Shown here in pieces: positions 1-5,795 of a stretch of DNA of 13,074 nt; position 1 is the stretch's first letter, and the number at the start of each line of letters is the position of its first letter. A program made the translations under genes and the position numbers. The notes beneath the pieces were generated by a model. The model searched no databases and was not told where the DNA came from. It saw only the letters and a list, made by a program, of their open reading frames with translations. Source of the stretch: Acidilobaceae archaeon (GTDB lineage Archaea > Thermoproteota > Thermoprotei_A > Sulfolobales > Acidilobaceae); the NCBI GenBank assembly GCA_026985385.1, contig JALSQM010000049.1:1-13074 (forward strand), read 5' to 3'.

Positions 1-39
1 GCTGAGGTCCCGGGGGTTCAAATCCCCGCGGGCCCACCA
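1..39 (+). tRNA. 3' end of a tRNA gene, cut by the window edge
   Basis: The sequence reads as the last part of a tRNA: the 3' strand of an anticodon stem, a variable region, a T arm with the conserved loop TTCAAAT at 17-23, the acceptor strand CGGGCCC at 29-35, discriminator A36 and an encoded CCA at 37-39. The acceptor predicts a 5' end GGGCCCG, which archaeal tRNAs for Ile, Lys or Arg can carry; the anticodon lies outside the window, so the amino acid is not known. One oddity: with the normal 7-base T loop the outer T-stem pair (positions 49-65 in tRNA numbering) is G12 opposite G28. The tRNA end is repeated imperfectly at 823-862. Confidence 0.75.
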
Positions 40-40
40 C
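1..40 (+). repeat. Left direct repeat (attL-like), tRNA 3' end
   Basis: These 40 bases match 823-862 at 36 positions; the differences fall at bases 3, 9, 25 and 30 of the repeat. Identity runs one base past the encoded CCA and then stops, as expected for an integration core that includes the tRNA 3' end. This copy keeps the acceptor strand CGGGCCC intact, so it is more likely part of the working tRNA than the right copy. Confidence 0.7.
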
Positions 41-79
41 AAACGTATACACTCCTTAAGTTCTGTATGTGGAGATTAC

Positions 80-436
80 TTAGCGTAGCGCGACTATTTT
101 TATCGTTTTCTTTCTTATTATAATTAATCTGTTATATATATTTTCTATTCTTTCTAGTGAGGAGAGTATTCGCTCAGCTATGTACAAGGGATTTAATGGC
201 GGTATTCGTAGTAGAATTACTCCTGTAATGCTAGGATTTAAAAGTGCTATTCTTCCAAAGTCTTTATCAAACGTTATTATAATTCTCCTCTCCTTTATAG
301 CCAGCTCTACGACTTCCTCATCGCTCATGCCTGGACTAAGCTCCCAGACCGAGACCACGTCATATCCTTTTTCTCTAAGTGTGACGATAACTGTTCGAGG
401 AATATTTTCATCTGCTAGAAGTCTAGGCTTTGACAA
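80..436 (-). CDS. DUF5615 PIN-like toxin (COG4634 type)
   Basis: A 118-residue protein matching the small DUF5615 family, a PIN-like nuclease fold usually paired with DUF433. Visible hallmarks are the N-terminal strand with ADEN (residues 8-11), a first helix, SDEEV (38-42), and the strand plus acidic loop TFDKDFG (55-61), followed by GVILLRIPP (72-80). Asp9, Glu40, Asp57 and Asp59 are likely metal-binding acidic residues, so the active site looks intact. The start is a TTG at 436-434, supported by a GGGAGG Shine-Dalgarno sequence about 6 bases upstream inside the antitoxin gene. The reading frame overlaps the antitoxin gene by 14 bases, implying translational coupling. Family members are predicted ribonucleases; the target is unknown. 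It is transcribed toward the tRNA end and stops about 40 bases from it. Base composition differs strongly from the genes to the right. Confidence 0.85.
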   Translation of the reverse strand: MSKPRLLADENIPRTVIVTLREKGYDVVSVWELSPGMSDEEVVELAIKERRIIITFDKDFGRIALLNPSITGVILLRIPPLNPLYIAERILSSLERIENIYNRLIIIRKKTIKIVALR

Positions 437-650
437 TAACTTCCTCCCTCAAAACCCTGGCAGCATACCTGATAGCTGCCAGCACATCTTCTCGTGAGAG
501 GTGCGGATACTCCCTCAAGATGTCATCTATGCTCCAGCCATTAGATAATAACTCCAAGATAAAATATACAGGAATTCTAGTTCCCTTTATTATCGGTTTG
601 CCTCCCATAACTTTGGGATTGACCACTATTCTATCTTTGGCTCCAGACAA
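423..650 (-). CDS. DUF433 antitoxin
   Basis: A 75-residue protein of the DUF433 family (COG2442), the usual antitoxin partner of DUF5615/PIN-like toxins. The family signature is clear: DRIVVNP (6-12), GGKPIIKGTRIPV (16-28), then a helical region IDDILREYPHLSREDVLAAI (41-60) expected to form the DNA-binding winged-helix part. It is probably both the toxin inhibitor and an autorepressor of the operon. The start is a TTG at 650-648 with GGTG about 7 bases upstream; a TATA-like TAATAAA lies at 692-686 on the minus strand, placing transcription start near 663. It is the first gene of the pair and overlaps the toxin start by 14 bases. An upstream ATG in another frame gives no family match, so the TTG start is preferred. 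Confidence 0.87.
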   Translation of the reverse strand: MSGAKDRIVVNPKVMGGKPIIKGTRIPVYFILELLSNGWSIDDILREYPHLSREDVLAAIRYAARVLREEVIVKA

Positions 651-682
651 GAGCTTTCACCCAAATACTGTTGCAACGAAGC

Positions 683-697
683 GCCTTTATTAGAGTA
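683..697 (-). promoter_or_regulatory. Promoter of the toxin-antitoxin operon
   Basis: On the minus strand a TATA-like TAATAAA (692-686) lies about 26 bases before a predicted start of transcription near 663, just ahead of the Shine-Dalgarno sequence of the DUF433 gene. It is called from sequence pattern and spacing only. Confidence 0.5.
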
Positions 698-737
698 TCC
701 GAGAACCGAACATGCATATCCGGTGTAGATTAACATC

Positions 738-800
738 ATCGTTGATATCCATTCTGTTTGCCACTTTGGATTGCATGAATATCGTTGATATGAATTCATG
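738..800. repeat. Short direct and inverted repeats upstream of the toxin-antitoxin promoter
   Basis: The 11-mer ATCGTTGATAT occurs exactly at 738-748 and again at 781-791 (43 bases apart). The second copy sits inside an inverted repeat, CATGAAT at 774-780 and ATTCATG at 794-800, so it is the centre of an imperfect dyad. These lie 45-110 bases upstream of the antitoxin promoter within the A+T-rich islet. They could be operator sites for the DUF433 protein, or leftovers of the element's recombination or replication sites. No function is shown. Confidence 0.45.
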
Positions 801-822
801 TATATCTTTGCGCTCTGGCAGG

Positions 823-862
823 GCGGAGGTTCCGGGGGTTCAAATCTCCGCAGGCCCACCAC
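823..862 (+). repeat. Right direct repeat (attR-like), decayed tRNA 3' end
   Basis: A second copy of the tRNA 3' end, 36 of 40 bases identical to 1-40, including GGGGGTTCAAAT and the terminal GGCCCACCAC. Two of its changes (CTCCG for CCCCG and CAGGCCC for CGGGCCC) fall in T-stem and acceptor strands. Upstream of 823 no matching tRNA 5' half can be folded, so this is a fragment and not a gene. It marks the right edge of the A+T-rich segment; composition becomes G+C-rich just after it. Confidence 0.7.
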
Positions 863-926
863 TCACCAATTACTTCTCGGCCGGGATGGCGTTTCTCCTT
901 CGCGCCTTCCCCGATTTCCCTAGGCT

Positions 927-936
927 GGTTTTATCT
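927..936 (+). promoter_or_regulatory. Promoter of the PaREP1 gene
   Basis: GGTTTTATCT forms a TATA-like box whose centre (about 932) lies some 40 bases before the ATG at 972, predicting transcription start near 958 and a leader of about 14 bases. Confidence 0.45.
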
Positions 937-971
937 CCTCGCGTCTGCATAGTCTTACGTGGGTAGTTGCT

Positions 972-1472
972 ATGGCTCAGGAGGTTATCGTTGTCCGCGG
1001 ACGCCTGGCTAGGCGTGTCCGGGAGGAGGCTGAGAAGCTGGGCGTCACTGTTGACGAGTACCTTGTGGAGCTTCTCTCCCAGGGCCTCGACCCGGAGAGC
1101 AGGGCGGTAGAGTATGCTGAGGCGGCTCTGCAGTTACTGGACGAGGCACGTGAAGAGTTGGACAAGGGGAATGTGCGGCAGGCCTCTGAGAAGCTCTGGG
1201 GCGCGGCTGCCCTGGCAGTGAAGGCCTACGCCTCCTGGAGGGATGGGAAGCGTTTGACGAGCCACGGGGAGCTGTGGGAGTACAAGAGGAAAATGGTTAA
1301 TGAACTGGGGGAGTGGGTTGGTGATGCATGGGCCCGGGCCACGGAGATGCACGTCTGCTTCTACGAGGGCTGGTGTGCAAGGGATGATGTCGAGGAGGCC
1401 TACAAGAGGATAGAGAAGCTGGTAAGAGAGGTAGCCTCTAGGATTGGAGAGGGGGGAGTAGGCTCCGACTAG
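972..1472 (+). CDS. PaREP1 family protein (HEPN-like)
   Basis: A 166-residue protein with the layout of the PaREP1 family (PF05942), which is expanded in crenarchaea. It has an N-terminal segment (1-40, RLARRVREEAEKLGVTVDEY region) followed by helices with the family pattern AEAALQLLDEAREELDKGN (49-67), QASEKLWGAAALAVKAYA (70-87) and a later helix. The motif R122-A-T-E-M-H127 has the R-x4-H form of the HEPN nuclease superfamily, to which PaREP1 is, as I recall, related; this makes an RNase or nucleotide-binding role possible, but PaREP1 proteins have no established function. The ATG start follows a TATA-like box at 927-936. The gene stands alone, directly right of the tRNA-bordered islet, with composition typical of the host genome, so it is probably not part of the islet. 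Confidence 0.8.
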   Translation: MAQEVIVVRGRLARRVREEAEKLGVTVDEYLVELLSQGLDPESRAVEYAEAALQLLDEAREELDKGNVRQASEKLWGAAALAVKAYASWRDGKRLTSHGELWEYKRKMVNELGEWVGDAWARATEMHVCFYEGWCARDDVEEAYKRIEKLVREVASRIGEGGVGSD

Positions 1473-1760
1473 GTCAAGCCTCTGCCCTTTAACATACTTG
1501 ACATAATAGTAGCGAAGACTTTATTGGCCACTCCCGCGTGTTGGTGTATAACGTGCCTTAGCTAGCGTTGGTTTCTACTCATTATTAGGGTCTACCACGT
1601 TGTAGGATCCTGCGGGCTCCTATTTTCCACTCTACGATATTGTGTGCCGCCCGACCTGCATAGCCGGCTTTTCAGCCGAGGTGGCTCATCGTCTAGTCCC
1701 TAGTCCCCACTATCCCGGGGCTTCTTGAGGGGTTCTCCCAGGGAGTCTACTGCGCCTGCT
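1473..1760. other. Intergenic region with no recognisable gene
   Basis: This lies between the convergent PaREP1 and OsmC genes. No open frame of recognisable family and no tRNA or rRNA pattern is seen. The only clear structure is a 5-bp hairpin, CGGCT (1665-1669) with AGCCG (1674-1678), which on the minus strand closes a GAAA tetraloop. A TATA-like TTTATT stands near 1520 on the plus strand. A small untranslated RNA cannot be excluded. Confidence 0.4.
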
Positions 1761-2210
1761 CTATGCGGCCTCGACTGTTGCTTCTATGCTTACCTGCCTC
1801 TTTAGGGCGTTAGCTATTGGGCACCTGGACATCGCCTCCTCTACTATCGCCTCGGCCTCCCGGGCGGGGATTCCTCTGGCTTTGACGTGAATCACCACGT
1901 CGTGGAGCCCCTTCCTCTCGGCGCGGGGCACCTCCCCCGTGAGCTCCCTTAGATCCACCGCCGCCTCCACCTCGACCTCGAGCGACTCGATGCTCGCACC
2001 CCTCTCCTTGGAGACCCTCCTCGAGAGCGCTGCTATACAGGCGGCGAGCGCTGCAAGGGTGTACTCTATGGGCGTCGGGACACCCGTGCCTCCGAGGGGG
2101 CGTGGGGGCTCCGCGGCTAGCAGGTGCTCGCCTCTAACCCTAGCTATAACCGTTGGAGCAGGCCCCCAATAGGCTATAGCCCTGGGCCTAGCGGTCCCCA
2201 GGCCAGACAC
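1761..2210 (-). CDS. OsmC/Ohr family peroxiredoxin-like protein
   Basis: A 149-residue protein matching the OsmC/Ohr family of thiol-dependent peroxidases that reduce organic hydroperoxides in the cytoplasm. The family pattern GTGVPTPIEYTLAALAAC (41-58) carries the first cysteine, Cys58, on the long central helix; the second, Cys130, lies in SRCPIANAL (128-136). Both redox cysteines are therefore present, which supports an active enzyme; whether it is OsmC- or Ohr-like cannot be settled by eye. The length is normal. The GTG start at 2210-2208 is supported by a strong Shine-Dalgarno sequence, GGAGGTG, 7 bases upstream. It is transcribed away from the DUF401 gene, with about 180 bases between the two starts, and converges on the PaREP1 gene. 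Confidence 0.88.
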   Translation of the reverse strand: MSGLGTARPRAIAYWGPAPTVIARVRGEHLLAAEPPRPLGGTGVPTPIEYTLAALAACIAALSRRVSKERGASIESLEVEVEAAVDLRELTGEVPRAERKGLHDVVIHVKARGIPAREAEAIVEEAMSRCPIANALKRQVSIEATVEAA

Positions 2211-2390
2211 AGGCCGTCACCTCCGCGCTTACGCCTGGCGCTTCGGGCTAGAGAGGCTGTGCCACGTTGTTTGACTCCATCTAATGGGGTGCCGCTAGAT
2301 AATAGGCTCGATAATTAATACCCCCAACCCACCCCCGAGTGATTAACCCCCCGCGCATATCCTCAGCAGGGCTATGAGGCGCTTGAAGCC
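2211..2390. promoter_or_regulatory. Divergent promoter region of OsmC and DUF401 genes
   Basis: The 180 bases between the two divergent starts become A+T-richer at 2290-2350. GATAATTAATAC (2310-2321) and CATAT (2356-2360) are candidate TATA elements for the rightward gene; ATTAATTATC on the minus strand of the same stretch could serve OsmC, but that would leave a long leader. The individual boxes are uncertain. Confidence 0.35.
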
Positions 2391-3599
2391 ATGCATGGAG
2401 TCGGCGTACTAGCAGCCTTCGCCGCTGCCTACGCCGCGCTGGTAGCCGCTGTCGCGGCGAGGCTTAGGGTAGTCGAGGCCATAGCTGTCCTCATAGCCGT
2501 ATACGTGGGCCTCAGCTGGTCCTGGGCGCAGGCTGGGGAGGGCCTCGTAGGCGTCTTCACGCACTGGGTCGACTTGAGGGTCTTCATATACATATTCTTC
2601 AGCATGCTGCTAGCCGGGATCCTGAGGGAGAAGGGGATACTGGACCTCATGGTTGACTCGGCTGGGAGCGTGGGGTGTAGGTTCAGCCTCGTAGCGGTGC
2701 CCGCCATGATAGGGCTCATGCCCATGCCGGGGGGCGCCCTCGTATCGGCTATAGCAATGAAGAGGAGGTACTTCGAAGACGCCAGGATCTCCAGGGCGTG
2801 GGCCACCTACCTCAACTACTGGTTCCGCCACGTCTGGGTGCCTAGCTGGCCCCTCTTCCAGAGCCTACTCATAACAGCGGCAGTATTCACAGTCAAACCT
2901 ACCCTGATAGCTTCCCACACATGGCCCGCCACCCTCGCAGCGATAATAGCCGGCCTCGCGGTCTCAGCACCCCTCCTATCCAGGCTCAGCTGCCCCAGGA
3001 TTAGGGGCGGCGGGGCCCGGGGGCTCCTGTTGAGCCTCTCCCCCTTCATCCTTATAGCCGTGCTAGCCTTCGGACTTAAGGTTAACCTCCTCTACAGTCT
3101 AATAGCCACGGTAGCCCTCGTGGCGGCGGTACTCAGACCCAGCAGGGAGCAGTGGAGGAGGGCCCTAAGCCTAGCGGCTAACCCCAGGATACACGTAGTA
3201 ATCCTGGAGGCCCTGCTATTCAAGAACATACTAATACTAACGGGGGCGCCGCAAGCACTCATGAACACCCTCCAGTCGAGCCCCCTACCCCTAGCGGCGG
3301 TCGTGTACCTCATACCCTTCGTCCTCGGCCTAAGCGCTGGGGGAGAGACGTTCTTTGCCGCGACGGCGATGCCCCTACTCGCAGGCATCATAGCCAGTGG
3401 CGGGGACATCAATTGGAGGCTCCTACTCCTAGCCTACACCGGGGGCTACCTGGGAGTCATGGCTAGCCCCGTCCACCTCTGCATAGCCCTCACGGCGGAG
3501 TACTACGAGTCAGGCCTCGGCAGGCCCCTAGCGCTCTCGCTCGCCTCGATCGGGCTAACCACCCTCCTCGTCGCCCTCATCGGCCTTAGACTCCCCTAG
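2391..3599 (+). CDS. DUF401 family integral membrane protein (putative transporter)
   Basis: A 402-residue, very hydrophobic protein of the DUF401 family (PF04165), membrane proteins of unknown substrate that resemble ion/anion permeases such as GntP- or ArsB-like carriers. Roughly ten membrane spans can be read. Family hallmarks are GLMPMPGGA (108-116), the loop YLNYWFRHVWV (140-150), and near the C-terminus ASPVHLCIALTAEYY (358-372). The paired re-entrant-like motifs in the two halves fit a transporter with inverted halves, which is inference. The ATG start has a weak GAGG about 11 bases upstream. The last 45 bases overlap the end of the convergent MeaB gene. The closest neighbours do not suggest a substrate. 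Confidence 0.85.
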   Translation: MHGVGVLAAFAAAYAALVAAVAARLRVVEAIAVLIAVYVGLSWSWAQAGEGLVGVFTHWVDLRVFIYIFFSMLLAGILREKGILDLMVDSAGSVGCRFSLVAVPAMIGLMPMPGGALVSAIAMKRRYFEDARISRAWATYLNYWFRHVWVPSWPLFQSLLITAAVFTVKPTLIASHTWPATLAAIIAGLAVSAPLLSRLSCPRIRGGGARGLLLSLSPFILIAVLAFGLKVNLLYSLIATVALVAAVLRPSREQWRRALSLAANPRIHVVILEALLFKNILILTGAPQALMNTLQSSPLPLAAVVYLIPFVLGLSAGGETFFAATAMPLLAGIIASGGDINWRLLLLAYTGGYLGVMASPVHLCIALTAEYYESGLGRPLALSLASIGLTTLLVALIGLRLP

Positions 3600-4574
3600 T
3601 ATCGAGGAGACCTCCCTGCATGACTCGCCCGCCAGCCTAACGGCCTCCTCGAGGAAGCCGCGGGCGGCCCTCGCCGCCTCGAGGAGCCTATCCCTACGCC
3701 TCGCAGCCGCCTCCTCGAGGCTCTCGGCTAGGAGCCTCTCAGCTATCAGGCGCATGAGTAGGATCCTCCTAGAGTATACTCTCTCCCACCTCAACCCACT
3801 CGACTCGACGTACCTCCAGTGCTCCTCTATGGCGTCCACTAGATCCCTGATGCCCTGGCCCATGACGGCGCTCGTCCTCAGGAGCCTCGGGGTCCAGCCG
3901 CCGGCCCTGCCTATCTCGCCCTTCTCGAGTGCGAAGTTCACGTACTCGTAGGTCTTCGTGGCCTCGGGCTTATCGCTCTTGTTGACCACGTATATATCAC
4001 CTATCTCCATGACACCCGCCTTGAGGGCCTGTATGTCGTCGCCCGCACCCGGCATTGTTACTACAACTATCGTGTGGGCAGCATACATTATGTCGACCTC
4101 CGCCTGGCCGACGCCCACAGTCTCTATCAGTATCTTATCGTAGCCCAGGGCGTCGAAGGCCTCTATGAGTGCGAGTGCCGCCAGGCTAAGGCCTCCCCGG
4201 AGCCCCCTAGTCGATATGCTTCTTATGAAGACCCCGGGATCCGTGCTATGCTCCTGCATCCTGAGCCTGTCACCCATTAACGCGCCCTGGCTCAGGGGGC
4301 TCGTGGGGTCTATCGCCACGACAGCGACCTTGTAGCCCCTCCTCCTAAGCTCGCCTATCACCCTCGAGACGAGCGTGCTCTTCCCAGCCCCGGGTATGCC
4401 CGTGAACCCTACAACCTGAACGCCGCGAGCCATGGATGCGAGCTTCTCAACAAGCCTAGCAGCTACGGGGCCCGGCTTCTCTATTAGTGTGAGAAGCCTC
4501 CCCATAGCCCTCATCTTACCCTCGAGGGCCTCGCTAAGCAGCTTCTCGACAAGAGGGGGGAGTTCGACGGCCAC
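3555..4574 (-). CDS. meaB: MeaB/ArgK-type GTPase, B12-dependent mutase chaperone
   Basis: A 339-residue G3E-type P-loop GTPase. Motifs in order are the Walker A GIPGAGKST (59-67), IDPTSPLSQGALMGDRLRM (88-106), the switch/Walker B region ETVGVGQAE (151-159), and NKSD (198-201) for guanine recognition; a C-terminal helical dimerisation part follows. MeaB binds methylmalonyl-CoA mutase or related acyl-CoA mutases, gating adenosylcobalamin loading and protecting the enzyme. No mutase subunit is in the window, so the partner must be elsewhere; older database names call it an LAO/AO transport kinase. The start is GTG at 4574. TACTATAA on the minus strand (4618-4611) lies about 40 bases upstream, giving a short leader. 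The 3' end overlaps the end of the DUF401 gene by 45 bases. The CitG-like gene lies upstream in the same direction, 101 bases away. Confidence 0.92.
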   Translation of the reverse strand: MAVELPPLVEKLLSEALEGKMRAMGRLLTLIEKPGPVAARLVEKLASMARGVQVVGFTGIPGAGKSTLVSRVIGELRRRGYKVAVVAIDPTSPLSQGALMGDRLRMQEHSTDPGVFIRSISTRGLRGGLSLAALALIEAFDALGYDKILIETVGVGQAEVDIMYAAHTIVVVTMPGAGDDIQALKAGVMEIGDIYVVNKSDKPEATKTYEYVNFALEKGEIGRAGGWTPRLLRTSAVMGQGIRDLVDAIEEHWRYVESSGLRWERVYSRRILLMRLIAERLLAESLEEAAARRRDRLLEAARAARGFLEEAVRLAGESCREVSSILGESKADEGDEEGG

Positions 4575-4610
4575 CCACGGCCACCCGGGGCCTACGAGGA
4601 CTTGGGGGGC

Positions 4611-4618
4611 TTATAGTA
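4611..4618 (-). promoter_or_regulatory. Promoter of meaB
   Basis: The minus-strand TACTATAA is a TATA-like box centred about 40 bases before the GTG start, predicting a leader of about 14 bases. Its presence suggests meaB can be transcribed apart from the CitG-like gene. Confidence 0.4.
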
Positions 4619-4675
4619 GAGGCGATTAAGCCTTGTACAATGCCCTAAGCCCTAGGCGGTGGCTGGCCCCCGACC

Positions 4676-5632
4676 CTACAGCGGGGTGGATCCTCTGGAG
4701 GCCTTGGAGGCTATAATGAGTCCCAATGCCGCTCCCAGTATGTCGAGTACCGCCCCGGGGTTCCAGCGCCGCGGCCTCCAGAGCCCGTCGAGCCATTCCA
4801 GGGCGTCCTCCAGGCTGACTCTACCTCTCTTATAGAGGGCAAGAGCCACCCTAGCCTCCTCAAGGGCCCTCTCGTAGGCCCGGAAGCCCCACTTAGCCGC
4901 TATCAGCGTGTCACCGGTAGTCGCTAGTAGGACTAGGAGGGCCTCGAGTGCGGCATCCCTCAGGCTCCGCCCACCGCTGGTGATACGCTCCATCAGGTGG
5001 TAGGCCCTCAGAGTGAGAGGGTACCCCCGAAGCAGCTCGTTGTGGACGTGATCCCACCGAGCAGCCTCAAGTACCTCGGGCAGCCCGAATCCCATGGAGT
5101 CACCTCCACCCGCATCGGGTAGGGGGCCCTGGTAGCGGCCTAGGTGGCTGGGCCTGAAGGTTGAGAGGAGCCTATAGTAGGCCCTAGCCGCCCTGGGTCC
5201 TGAGGACAGTGCTATCCTAGAAGCCTCCCCCGCTAGCTCGGCGGGGGAGCCGCAGCCTCCAATCCTCGGAACAGCCGCTGCTAGGGGCACCATGAGGAGG
5301 GCCGTGCCCAACCCGATGTTGGTGGCCTCTACCATCGAGCTGCGGGCGAAGGCCTCCATAATGCCTCTATATGCCTCTAAACCCTCCGCGATAGCCTCAT
5401 CAGGCGAGGCCCGAGCGGAGGCTATACACGCCTCCAGGAGCCCCCCCGCCAGCGCCGCCCCGTGCAAGGCGAAGTCGTGGAAACCCTTATCCTCGTGAGA
5501 CCTGCAGGGGGTCACAGCGCCTGGCTTAGGGTGGAGCCCAGCCTCGACCACAGAGCCGGAGGCTAGTAGGCTAGAGCACCTAGAACATAGAGTATACAAG
5601 ACAGCGGGGCTCGCCGGGGAATCGTTCCGCAT
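4676..5632 (-). CDS. CitG-like triphosphoribosyl-dephospho-CoA synthase
   Basis: A 318-residue protein of the CitG/MdcB family (PF01874, COG1767). In bacteria these enzymes join dephospho-CoA and ATP to make the precursor of the prosthetic group of citrate lyase or malonate decarboxylase. Family signatures are HPKPGAVT (34-41), FHDFALHGAAL (51-61), NIGLGTALLMVPLA (105-118), GDTLIAAKWG (240-249) and NPGAVLDILGAALGLI (291-306). The N-terminal CSRC (16-19) is not a usual part of the family. No acyl-carrier subunit or decarboxylase is seen, so the real role in this archaeon is open; archaeal homologues commonly occur without citrate lyase. The ATG start has GAGGGGT 5 bases upstream. A minus-strand ATAATATT (5704-5697) lies about 70 bases upstream, just past the structured element. 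It may share a transcript with meaB. Confidence 0.82.
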   Translation of the reverse strand: MRNDSPASPAVLYTLCSRCSSLLASGSVVEAGLHPKPGAVTPCRSHEDKGFHDFALHGAALAGGLLEACIASARASPDEAIAEGLEAYRGIMEAFARSSMVEATNIGLGTALLMVPLAAAVPRIGGCGSPAELAGEASRIALSSGPRAARAYYRLLSTFRPSHLGRYQGPLPDAGGGDSMGFGLPEVLEAARWDHVHNELLRGYPLTLRAYHLMERITSGGRSLRDAALEALLVLLATTGDTLIAAKWGFRAYERALEEARVALALYKRGRVSLEDALEWLDGLWRPRRWNPGAVLDILGAALGLIIASKASRGSTPL

Positions 5633-5696
5633 CGGCTACCCCTCGGGGTCGCTCCACCAGCTCACCGCCCCGCGGAACCGTAGTGCTACGAGTAGG

Positions 5697-5704
5697 AATA
5701 TTAT
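5697..5704 (-). promoter_or_regulatory. Promoter of the CitG-like gene
   Basis: ATAATATT on the minus strand fits a TATA box and predicts transcription start near 5675, with a leader of about 42 bases. It lies directly downstream (in the direction of transcription) of the folded element at 5710-5784. Confidence 0.4.
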
Positions 5705-5709
5705 GGCTG

Positions 5710-5784
5710 GGCTGGGATCCCCCAGTCAGGGGGACCCCCTTAAAAAGGGGGTTCAAGGCTTTGCTTTATGGAAGGATCCCAGCC
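5710..5784 (-). other. Strongly folded intergenic element, possible terminator, RNA or repeat remnant
   Basis: An 11-bp perfect inverted repeat, GGCTGGGATCC (5710-5720) and GGATCCCAGCC (5774-5784), encloses two further hairpins. One is an 8-bp stem, ACCCCCTT (5734-5741) with AAGGGGGT (5745-5752). The other is a 5-6 bp stem, CCCCC (5719-5723) with GGGGG (5729-5733). The last stem shares bases 5718-5720 with the outer stem, so the two cannot form fully together. The element sits between the stop of tatA and the promoter of the CitG-like gene, both on the minus strand. It could end the tatA transcript, be a structured RNA, or be a small mobile-element remnant. Confidence 0.6.
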
Positions 5785-5795
5785 TCTGTGGGCTG

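Larger units (their letters stand above)
41..862. mobile_element. Small tRNA-bordered integrated islet carrying a toxin-antitoxin pair
   Basis: Seen: an A+T-rich segment (31% G+C at 61-180) in a G+C-rich genome, starting directly after a tRNA 3' end and closing with a degenerate copy of that end at 823-862. Known: archaeal and bacterial tyrosine integrases often recombine at tRNA 3' ends and leave this layout, with the intact tRNA on one side and a tRNA fragment on the other. Inferred: this is an integrated element or the remnant of one. At about 820 bases it has room only for the DUF433/DUF5615 pair and a repeat-bearing upstream region; no integrase, replication gene or recognisable fragment of one is visible. 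It may be a deletion derivative held in place by its toxin-antitoxin genes, or a very small element mobilised in trans. Confidence 0.6.

Noticed and set aside
626..862. Open frame of 78 codons on the minus strand across the right tRNA-like repeat
   Set aside because: It begins as the antisense of the tRNA T arm and has no family resemblance. Its start region is the repeat and not a coding leader.
1640..1700. C/D box-like guide RNA on the minus strand (CGATGAG followed 10 bases later by CTGA)
   Set aside because: No convincing C' or second D box follows, and the CTGA lies in a hairpin. The pattern is too short to call.
5747..5758. GGGGGTTCAAGG resembling the tRNA T arm of the left-end repeats
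   Set aside because: Only about ten bases match, the 3' side does not pair as a T stem, and the G run is already explained by the hairpin. Probably chance.
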